This document shows positions 1 through 4,914 of a DNA stretch of 6,506 nt, one piece after another. The DNA is from Alphaproteobacteria bacterium (GTDB taxonomy: Bacteria > Pseudomonadota > Alphaproteobacteria > Rhizobiales > Devosiaceae): assembly GCA_018820005.1 (NCBI GenBank), contig JAHJOS010000196.1:1-6506 (forward strand), in the 5' to 3' direction. The translations under genes and the position numbers were made by a program. Under the pieces are notes generated by a model. That model was not told the origin of the DNA. It made no database searches and was given only the letters and a program-made list of their open reading frames with translations. The first letter of the stretch is position 1; each line of letters opens with the position of its first letter.

Positions 1-159
1 GTGATCTGGAACGTCAATTCTTACGACCAGTGGGGCGTTGAACTGGGCAAGCAACTCGCCAAGGCGCTGCTGCCCAAGGTCGAAGGCAAACAGACCGGGG
101 AAGGGCACGACGCTTCCACGCAAGGGTTGCTGGCCTATTACATCGCCAACAAGGGCTGA
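1..159 (+). CDS. pgi: Glucose-6-phosphate isomerase, C-terminal fragment (5' end outside the window)
   Basis: Cytosolic enzyme interconverting glucose-6-phosphate and fructose-6-phosphate. Only the last 52 codons are present, open at the left edge; the GTG at base 1 is an internal valine, not a start. The fragment carries the second phosphoglucose isomerase signature: the stretch NSYDQWGVELGKQLA at fragment residues 6-20, with K17 corresponding to the catalytic lysine near the C-terminus of the family. The tail HDASTQGLLAYY matches the usual C-terminal helix region. Translation ends at TGA (157-159), followed directly by in-frame TAA (160-162), a tandem stop. The phosphotransferase gene starts at the next base, so the two are probably co-transcribed. 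Fructose-6-phosphate is also the substrate of GlmS, encoded about 4.8 kb away. Identification is secure; only the N-terminal extent is unknown. Confidence 0.95.
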   Translation: MIWNVNSYDQWGVELGKQLAKALLPKVEGKQTGEGHDASTQGLLAYYIANKG

Positions 160-162
160 TAA

Positions 163-1113
163 ATGACGGACCCGGCGCCGGCTGTTGACCTCAATAGCCT
201 GGCGCTGGTGTTCGGCAATCTCGGACTGGGCGTTCCGGTTGGCTTGACCCGTCTCGACGGCGGCAGCTCGGCCTCCTATCGGGTCAGCCGCCGCGACGGC
301 GATGATCTTGTCCTCAAGGTCTACAATGACCAGCGCCAGGCCAATGCGGGCAAGGAAACCTATGCCGCCGGCCTGCTTGCCAAGCTCGGCGTGCCGATTA
401 CGCAGTTCTTGTCCGTCGATGAAAGCCGTAGCCGCCTGCCATTTCGCTATGCCGTCACCAATTACCTGCCTGGCGAGCGAGTTGCCGTCTTCAAGGATGC
501 GCCAGACGCCGCCGACCTCTATCGCGAGATGGGAGGCCTGTTGCGCCAGCTGCATGGGTTACGCCTGCCGGCTTTTGGCGCCTTCAACGCCGATGGGATT
601 ATCGACCCCATCACCTCCCACAGCGATTACATTGTTCGACTGTGGACTGGCGTCCTCGATCGCTTTCGCCACTTTGGCGCATCACCAGGTCTTGCCGACC
701 GCTTGGATCGAATCGTCCAGGACAACCTCGACATTGTCGCCCACACGAGCGGACCGGTCTTTGCACATGACGACTTCCAGCCGCAGAACATCCTTGCCCA
801 GCGCAATCTCGCCGGTCGACTTCATCTCACCGGGCTGATCGACTTCGGCAATGCCCGGGCCAGTGACGCCACCTTTGATCTGGCCAAGGCGTTGTTCTGT
901 TGCGAGCACGAAGCGCCCGGGTCGACCGAAGCGATCCTGCTCGGATATGGACCGGTCGATCATCCCAACCCGCAGCGCGCCCTGTGGCTCTATACGCTGA
1001 TCCACCGCCTGGTGATGTGGTACTGGCTGCGCCGGATTGGCGTCATCCAGGATGACGAAATCCACCAACTGATGGTTGACCTTCAGGCCATGGCGCAGGA
1101 AAAGCAACCATGA
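163..1113 (+). CDS. APH-fold phosphotransferase (aminoglycoside/choline/homoserine kinase-like), substrate unknown
   Basis: A 316-residue soluble small-molecule kinase of the APH superfamily. Visible features: a glycine/serine-rich nucleotide-loop region at 33-39 (GGSSASY); a candidate ATP-binding lysine K52 in LVLKVY; the hinge-like YLPGE at 101-105; the catalytic-loop pattern HxDxxxxN as H202, D204 and N209 in HDDFQPQN; and the metal-binding IDFG at 226-229 with D227. All key kinase residues are therefore present and the protein looks active. The start is well fixed: the preceding codon is an in-frame TAA, the next Met is residue 123, and AAGGG at 151-155 lies 7 bases upstream. Its stop overlaps the map start by 4 bases. 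Family members act on homoserine, choline, amino sugars, methylthioribose or aminoglycosides, and sequence alone does not decide among them. A sugar or amino-sugar substrate is suggested only by the pgi/glmU/glmS context. A resistance role is unlikely given the housekeeping setting. Confidence 0.85.
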   Translation: MTDPAPAVDLNSLALVFGNLGLGVPVGLTRLDGGSSASYRVSRRDGDDLVLKVYNDQRQANAGKETYAAGLLAKLGVPITQFLSVDESRSRLPFRYAVTNYLPGERVAVFKDAPDAADLYREMGGLLRQLHGLRLPAFGAFNADGIIDPITSHSDYIVRLWTGVLDRFRHFGASPGLADRLDRIVQDNLDIVAHTSGPVFAHDDFQPQNILAQRNLAGRLHLTGLIDFGNARASDATFDLAKALFCCEHEAPGSTEAILLGYGPVDHPNPQRALWLYTLIHRLVMWYWLRRIGVIQDDEIHQLMVDLQAMAQEKQP

Positions 1114-1865
1114 CCATCACCACCGAAGAACAGCTCGAGCAGCTCAAGGCCATTGGCCGCATCTGCGCCATCACGCGCGACGCCATGGCATCGGCCATGC
1201 GCCCGGGCATGACCACCCTTGAACTCGACGAGATTGGCGCGCGGCTTCTAGCCGAACATGGCGCGCAGTCGGCCCCCATCGTCACATATGATTTTCCCGG
1301 CGCCACCTGCATTTCGGTCAATGAAGAGATCGCCCACGGCATTCCCGGCGACCGCATTCTGCGCGACGGTGACCTGATCAATATCGACGTTTCCGCCGTC
1401 AAGGACGGCGTCTTTGCCGATTGCGGCTCGTCCTATGTCCTGGGCAATGCCGATCAGCGCCTGGCCAATCTCTGCCGCGACGGCAAAAAGGCCATGTGGG
1501 CCGGCATTCGCACGGTCAAATCCGGCGCGCCGCTGTCCGATATTGGCGACGCCATCGGCAAGTTCGCCAAAAAGGGCGGCTATACGCTGATCCGCAATCT
1601 GGCCAGCCACGGCGTGGGTGACAGCCTGCATGACGAGCCCGGCGAAATCGCCACCTGGCCTGACCGCTCCGAACGCCGCCGCATGACCGATGGGCTGGTG
1701 TTCACCATCGAGCCCTTCCTCTCGCTAGGTGGGCGCATGGCCGATCAGAAATCGGACGATGACGAATGGACCCTGGTCAGCGCGCCTGCCGCACCTTGCG
1801 TGCAATATGAGCACACGATCGTGGCGACACCGCGCGGCGCCATCGTCGTCACCATCGCCGATTGA
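1110..1865 (+). CDS. map: Type I methionine aminopeptidase, divergent (possible second copy)
   Basis: A dinuclear-metal cytosolic enzyme that removes the initiator methionine from nascent proteins. The 251-residue length fits a type I enzyme without N-terminal extension (E. coli 264). All five metal ligands are identifiable: D93 (NIDVS), D104 (FADCG), H167 (SHGVG), E201 (IEP) and E234 (YEHT). H76 in AHGIPG and H174 match the two conserved substrate-side histidines. Departures from the usual motifs include DC rather than DT after the second aspartate, SHGVG rather than GHGIG, VQYEHT rather than the common AQFEHT, and an acidic stretch at 212-219. The pattern resembles the accessory MetAP paralogues some alphaproteobacteria carry beside the essential copy; that assignment is inference. 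The ATG overlaps the kinase TGA (ATGA, 1110-1113), with AGGA at 1097-1100 as ribosome-binding site, implying translational coupling. It converges on the membrane-protein gene, with 43 bases between. Confidence 0.9.
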   Translation: MTITTEEQLEQLKAIGRICAITRDAMASAMRPGMTTLELDEIGARLLAEHGAQSAPIVTYDFPGATCISVNEEIAHGIPGDRILRDGDLINIDVSAVKDGVFADCGSSYVLGNADQRLANLCRDGKKAMWAGIRTVKSGAPLSDIGDAIGKFAKKGGYTLIRNLASHGVGDSLHDEPGEIATWPDRSERRRMTDGLVFTIEPFLSLGGRMADQKSDDDEWTLVSAPAAPCVQYEHTIVATPRGAIVVTIAD

Positions 1866-1908
1866 TTCTTTACCTCAGCAAACGCGTCTAAGGCGCCGGC
1901 TGGACTCG

Positions 1909-2436
1909 CTAAAGCCAGACCAGCAGCACCGGTCCCATCACGATCGCCGCTACGGCTGCCACAAAGCGCATTTGCCCCAGCCGGCGCAGGTTGGGCACGC
2001 TCAAGATCGATGACAGCACCAGGAACGCCACCAGCGCGATGGCCACTGGTGTCAGCGGCGCCAGCTTGATTGCCACGGCCTCGGTGAGCTGCAGATAGAC
2101 CATATGGCCGCCCACAAAGCCCAGCAGCGCCGTGATAACCACGGCAACAGCCTTTGAGGTGATCAGCAGGGCCATGTCCACCGTGTGGCTGGTGATCAGC
2201 AGCGCCAGCCCTGTTGCCGTCACATGCACTGCCGCCAGCGTGGGCAGGATCTGGTTCTGCGCCAGCATCGGCACCATTTCTGGCGGCACGCTTAGCGGCA
2301 GGCTGCCGATCATGGGCAGGTTGGCGCCATACTGCGCCATCAGGTAGATCACATACAGCATCACCAGCGTGCTGACGGCAAACACCAGCAGCGTCGCGGC
2401 CAGTACCTTGAGCAGATCAATGATATCCTGAGACAT
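1909..2436 (-). CDS. Small multi-pass inner-membrane protein, function unknown
   Basis: I do not recognise this 175-residue protein. It is strongly hydrophobic, with about five predicted membrane helices at residues 9-33, 62-83, 88-117, 124-146 and 156-174. The 34-61 loop is rich in Pro, Met and Gly, and a short basic loop (NLRRLGQMR, 149-157) would be cytoplasmic by the positive-inside rule. The hexapeptide ALLITS occurs twice (78-83 and 89-94), matching a DNA direct repeat. No catalytic or transport motif is apparent. The gene ends in TAG and starts at ATG 2434-2436; no clear Shine-Dalgarno sequence is visible upstream on the minus strand. It begins 33 bases past the 3' end of tRNA-Lys on the same strand with no visible terminator between, so it may ride on the tRNA transcript. 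Helix content and intact coding potential support a real gene; its function is open. Confidence 0.75.
   Translation of the reverse strand: MSQDIIDLLKVLAATLLVFAVSTLVMLYVIYLMAQYGANLPMIGSLPLSVPPEMVPMLAQNQILPTLAAVHVTATGLALLITSHTVDMALLITSKAVAVVITALLGFVGGHMVYLQLTEAVAIKLAPLTPVAIALVAFLVLSSILSVPNLRRLGQMRFVAAVAAIVMGPVLLVWL
2158..2207. repeat. 17-base direct repeat pair, 33 bases apart, inside the membrane-protein gene
   Basis: GGTGATCAGCAGGGCCA (2158-2174) and GGTGATCAGCAGCGCCA (2191-2207) differ at one base and are 33 bases apart start to start, exactly 11 codons. Read on the minus strand they encode the two ALLITS copies. This looks like a small in-frame internal duplication or convergent membrane-helix coding rather than a regulatory or mobile element. 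Confidence 0.6.
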
Positions 2437-2469
2437 GGCAGCGCCCGATCTAATTGCGGGAAGAAAACT

Positions 2470-2544
2470 TGGTATGCCGGGAGGGGGTCGAACCCTCGAC
2501 CATTCGATTAAAAGTCGAATGCTCTACCACTGAGCTACCGGCAC
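2470..2544 (-). tRNA. tRNA-Lys (anticodon UUU), 3' CCA encoded
   Basis: Reading the minus strand gives a complete cloverleaf of 75 bases including CCA. The acceptor stem GTGCCGG pairs with CCGGCAT; the D stem is GCTC/GAGC with loop AGTGGTA; the anticodon stem is TTCGA/TCGAA with loop CTTTTAA, placing TTT at positions 34-36 (lysine AAA/AAG); the variable region is TGGTC; the T stem is GAGGG/CCCTC with loop TTCGACC. The discriminator is A and CCA follows at 2472-2470. The first acceptor pair is G-U rather than G-C, which is unusual but tolerated. A promoter lies about 30 bases upstream on the same strand. The membrane-protein gene follows 33 bases downstream. Confidence 0.96.
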
Positions 2545-2555
2545 GCACCAAGATT

Positions 2556-2570
2556 GACGCTGCGAGCGTC
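2556..2570 (-). other. Perfect inverted repeat (6-bp stem, 3-base loop) in the tRNA-Lys leader
   Basis: On the minus strand GACGCT, loop CGC, then AGCGTC form a perfect hairpin 11 bases upstream of the mature tRNA 5' end. The transcript start predicted from the -10 box falls at about 2571-2573, so the hairpin would be the very 5' end of the precursor that RNase P removes. There is no T-run after it, so it is not a convincing terminator for the upstream SPOR-like gene. Its role is uncertain. Confidence 0.5.
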
Positions 2571-2577
2571 GCGGCGG

Positions 2578-2605
2578 AACATAGCCACGTTACCCTCGCT
2601 GTCAA
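2578..2605 (-). promoter_or_regulatory. Sigma-70-type promoter for tRNA-Lys with GC-rich discriminator
   Basis: On the minus strand a perfect TTGACA -35 box (2605-2600) is followed by a 16-base spacer and TATGTT (2583-2578), a 4-of-6 match to the -10 consensus. The bases after the -10 box are CCGCCGCG, a GC-rich discriminator of the kind known at stable-RNA promoters under stringent (ppGpp) control in E. coli. The promoter sits between the SPOR-like gene stop (2623) and the tRNA, and predicts a leader of roughly 27-30 bases. Assignment of function is by position and motif only. Confidence 0.65.
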
Positions 2606-2606
2606 C

Positions 2607-2616
2607 CGCAATTGCG
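2607..2616. promoter_or_regulatory. 10-bp perfect palindrome next to the tRNA-Lys promoter
   Basis: CGCAATTGCG is a perfect palindrome one base upstream of the -35 box (minus-strand sense), where an activator or UP-element-like contact would fall. It may be chance in GC-rich DNA. No matching second copy was noticed in the window. Confidence 0.25.
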
Positions 2617-2622
2617 CGCTTC

Positions 2623-3420
2623 TCAATAGCTCAACGGTGTTCCGTCAAACGGCATGGGCAGGCAGGCGATCGAAATCCGCTCCAAACGGGCGCACAGAGC
2701 ACTCGCTTCCGACAGTTGCGTGATGGGACCAACCACGATGCGCTTGTTCTCGCTATTGGCCTCATCGGCCAGCAGTGGCGCCAGGCCGAACAGCAGCGGT
2801 CCCAGCTTCATCGACAGGTCGCGCCAGGTCTCGGGCGCCTGCTCAAAGCTGACCGGGCTGCCCAGCGCAATGCCATATGCGGCCTGATTGGGCACCGCTG
2901 CCACCGCCACCGGTACCACCGGATCGGGCAGGGGCTGTTGGCTGTCGTCGGCGCCGTTGGCTGGCTCGATGCCGGGCATGGCTTCGCGGGTAATTTTCAC
3001 CGATCCGCCGTCAGCATCATAAACCAGCGCCTGGCCGATCGACGCCGTCATCGCAGAGCGGTCAATTCTGCTGCCCGAAGCGCTGGATTCGAGCAGGCGC
3101 GGTACGCTCACTTCAAGCGCCCCAACCCGTTGCACCACAGCATTGCCCTGCTGTTCGGCCAGGGCAAATCGCGTCGCCAGCACGCCATTCTCACGCTTGA
3201 GCTGCAGTGTCTGGTCGCGCAGATCAGCCACCTGGCGGCGCAATTGGTCAACAGATGCGCCTTCGATGCGGGTCTTGTGCAGCCCGCCCAGAATGGTCGA
3301 TGGCATGATGGCGGACACATTGGCGCCCAGCACCGCAATGCCGCCCAGAACCAAGGCCACGATGCCCCAGGTGGTCACGTCCGACTGGCGGAACTGTTCC
3401 GATGCCTTGGCCAATGTCAA
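2623..3420 (-). CDS. Membrane-anchored coiled-coil protein with SPOR-like C-terminal domain, TTG start
   Basis: A 265-residue protein with a bitopic layout: short cytoplasmic N-terminus (1-16), one membrane helix (about 17-38), a charged heptad-rich coiled coil (about 52-104), a Pro/Ala/Asp-rich linker (about 106-178) and a compact C-terminal domain (about 181-258). That domain begins YGIALGS and contains RIVVGP followed by the helix ASALCARL, matching the beta-alpha-beta pattern of SPOR domains (aromatic-x-LGS at the first strand, GP at the third). SPOR domains bind glycan strands lacking stem peptides; a periplasmic, envelope-associated role is inferred. No ATG precedes the membrane helix (first internal Met is residue 39), and an in-frame TAG stands at 3448-3450. 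The start is therefore non-ATG: TTG at 3418-3420 or TTG at 3412-3414, with a weak GGGG (3425-3428) upstream. The gene is divergent from glmU. Existence of the gene is likely; the SPOR assignment is moderate. Confidence 0.75.
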   Translation of the reverse strand: MTLAKASEQFRQSDVTTWGIVALVLGGIAVLGANVSAIMPSTILGGLHKTRIEGASVDQLRRQVADLRDQTLQLKRENGVLATRFALAEQQGNAVVQRVGALEVSVPRLLESSASGSRIDRSAMTASIGQALVYDADGGSVKITREAMPGIEPANGADDSQQPLPDPVVPVAVAAVPNQAAYGIALGSPVSFEQAPETWRDLSMKLGPLLFGLAPLLADEANSENKRIVVGPITQLSEASALCARLERISIACLPMPFDGTPLSY

Positions 3421-3559
3421 AAAACCCCGATGGCGCAGTAGAATCAGCTATTGCGCTCGACAACAACCATGGGGCAGGCATTAGGTGTTCGCCAACTCTT
3501 GCGTGCCATAAAACTGTGAAAATGCGCGTGAACAACACTTTGCGTGTCGAGGACCATCA
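3421..3559. promoter_or_regulatory. Divergent intergenic region between the SPOR-like gene and glmU
   Basis: This 139-base gap must hold the promoters for glmU-glmS (plus) and the SPOR-like gene (minus). I could not find a convincing -35/-10 pair in either direction. TAGAAT at 3439-3444 is a good lone -10 match on the plus strand but has no -35 partner at 16-18 bases. A near-repeat TTGCGTGCC / TTGCGTGTC lies at 3499-3507 and 3540-3548, 41 bases apart. The glmU ribosome-binding site GAGGA is at 3549-3553, 6 bases before the ATG. Confidence 0.5.
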
Positions 3560-4912
3560 ATGACTGAGCTGCTATCAATCATTCTTGCTGCGGGCGAAGG
3601 CACCCGCATGCGCTCGGCTGTGCCCAAGGTGCTGCACGCGGTTGGCGGCTTGCCTATGATTGGCCATGTCCTGCGCACAGCCAAGGCTGCTGGCTCGTCG
3701 TCCATCGCGCTGGTGGTCGGCGCATCGAGCGAACAAGTCCAGGCCTCGGCCATGTCCGCCGTGCCCGATGCCATTGTTGCCATCCAGACCGAGCGGCTGG
3801 GCACCGGCCACGCCGTGCGCCAGGCTGCGGCCGCCTACGCTACGGCCAAGGGCAATGTCATCGTGCTCTATGCCGACAATCCACTGGTTTCTCCCGCGAC
3901 CCTGGCCGAAATTGGCACGCGCCTCGACGCTGGAGCCGATATCGTCGTGGTCGCCTATCGTCCGGCCGACCCGACCAATCTGGGGCGCCTGCTCACCGAA
4001 AACGGCCGCCTGCTTGCCATCCGCGAGCACAAGGACGCCAGTGACGAAGAGCGGCGCATCGACCTCTGCAATTCCGGCATCATGGGCTTTAAGGCCGATA
4101 CGCTGCGTGCCGTCATCGACCGCATCGGCAATGCCAATGCCAAGGGCGAATATTATCTCACCGACGCCGTGGAACTGGCCAATGCCGATGGCCGCCGCGT
4201 CGAATACGTCGAAGCCGATCCCGCCGAAGTGGTCGGCGTTGACGATCGCTCCAAGCTGGCCCAGGCCGAAGCAACCTTCCAGGAAGTCCGCCGCAGCGAT
4301 TTCATGAAGGCCGGTGTCACCCTGCGCGACCCTGCCAGCGTCTGGTTCTCCTGGGATACCGAGATCGGCCGCGACGTCACCATTTTCCCCAATGTGGTCT
4401 TCGGCCCCGGCGTCAGGATTAGCGACAATGTCGAGATCCGGGCCTTCTGCGATATCGAGGATGCTGTGATCGGGCAGGGCGCCAGCATTGGCCCGTTCGC
4501 CCGCATCCGTGGCGGCGCCGAAATAGGGCCCGATGTGCATCTGGGCAATTTCGTCGAAGTCAAGAAATCCCGTATCGGCGCCGGCACCAAGGCCGGTCAC
4601 CTGAGCTATCTGGGCGACGCCGAAATCGGCGAAAAGACCAATATCGGTGCAGGCACCATCACCTGCAATTATGATGGCGTGAACAAGGACAAGACCATTA
4701 TCGGCGACAATGTCTTTATCGGCTCCAACGCCTCGCTTGTGGCGCCGGTCAGCATCGGCAATGGCGCCTATACCGCCTCGGGCAGTGTCATCACCCACGA
4801 CGTGCCAGCCGATGCGCTGGCGCTGGGGCGTGCCCGCCAGGAAAACAAGCCAGGCTATGCGCCCAAGCTGCGCGCAAAGGCCCTCGCCAAAAAAGCAGCC
4901 AAGGGGAAATAG
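3560..4912 (+). CDS. glmU: Bifunctional UDP-GlcNAc pyrophosphorylase / glucosamine-1-phosphate N-acetyltransferase
   Basis: Cytosolic trimeric enzyme for the last two steps to UDP-GlcNAc: acetyl-CoA-dependent acetylation of glucosamine-1-phosphate, then uridylyl transfer from UTP. The 450 residues match the family (E. coli 456). The N-terminal pyrophosphorylase domain (about 1-232) has the loop LAAGEGTRM at 9-17, K23, QTERLGTGHA at 76-85, metal-ligand D106 in YADNPL, E156 in REHKDA and N171. The C-terminal left-handed beta-helix (about 255-430) shows hexapeptide repeats and acetyltransferase residues R315, K335, catalytic H347 in AGHLSYLGD, Y350, N361 and the NIGAGTITCNYDG segment; a basic Lys/Ala tail ends the protein. 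Where E. coli has N227 as second magnesium ligand (VNNR), this protein has VDDR with D228, and YGD is YAD. Both look tolerable. The start has GAGGA at 3549-3553. glmS follows after 2 bases. GlmM is not in the window. Confidence 0.98.
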   Translation: MTELLSIILAAGEGTRMRSAVPKVLHAVGGLPMIGHVLRTAKAAGSSSIALVVGASSEQVQASAMSAVPDAIVAIQTERLGTGHAVRQAAAAYATAKGNVIVLYADNPLVSPATLAEIGTRLDAGADIVVVAYRPADPTNLGRLLTENGRLLAIREHKDASDEERRIDLCNSGIMGFKADTLRAVIDRIGNANAKGEYYLTDAVELANADGRRVEYVEADPAEVVGVDDRSKLAQAEATFQEVRRSDFMKAGVTLRDPASVWFSWDTEIGRDVTIFPNVVFGPGVRISDNVEIRAFCDIEDAVIGQGASIGPFARIRGGAEIGPDVHLGNFVEVKKSRIGAGTKAGHLSYLGDAEIGEKTNIGAGTITCNYDGVNKDKTIIGDNVFIGSNASLVAPVSIGNGAYTASGSVITHDVPADALALGRARQENKPGYAPKLRAKALAKKAAKGK

Positions 4913-4914
4913 TC
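4901..4914 (+). promoter_or_regulatory. glmS ribosome-binding site embedded in the glmU 3' end
   Basis: AAGGGGA at 4901-4907 lies 7-8 bases before the glmS ATG and inside the last codons of glmU, whose TAG is 4910-4912. Ribosomes finishing glmU pass over this site, so the two proteins are probably translationally coupled. With 2 bases between the genes there is no room for a glmS ribozyme or a separate leader. Confidence 0.7.

Noticed and set aside
163..1113. Antibiotic-resistance aminoglycoside phosphotransferase
   Set aside because: The APH fold is shared by many metabolic kinases. The gene is embedded in a housekeeping operon with matching base composition and no mobile-element traces.
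1866..1924. Possible bidirectional terminator between map and the membrane-protein gene
   Set aside because: Only a 5-bp GCTGG/CCAGC pair with a 16-base loop (1899-1924) is present, with no T-run on either side and partly inside the coding region.
2440..2465. Possible terminator after tRNA-Lys
   Set aside because: The inverted repeat is only CCCG/CGGG with an 8-9 base loop. The T-rich stretch precedes rather than follows it in the transcript, so it does not look like an intrinsic terminator.
2454..2723. Small plus-strand protein reading CREGVEPSTIRLKVE
   Set aside because: This is the well-known spurious translation of the antisense strand of a tRNA gene, here tRNA-Lys.
3415..3420. Perfect TTGACA on the minus strand at the SPOR-like gene start
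   Set aside because: No -10-like hexamer lies 16-18 bases downstream, and the site coincides with the TTG start codon plus the next codon, so it is coding sequence by chance.
2554..3441. 295-codon plus-strand open frame across the SPOR-like gene
   Set aside because: Its product is rich in Arg, Gln and His with no hydrophobic or domain pattern, while the minus-strand frame gives a membrane helix, coiled coil and folded domain.
3575..4798. 407-codon open frame on the minus strand antisense to glmU
   Set aside because: It lies wholly inside an unmistakable glmU and its Gly/Ala/Asp/Ile-rich composition is what GC-biased sense codons give when read backwards. No domain or ribosome-binding site supports it.
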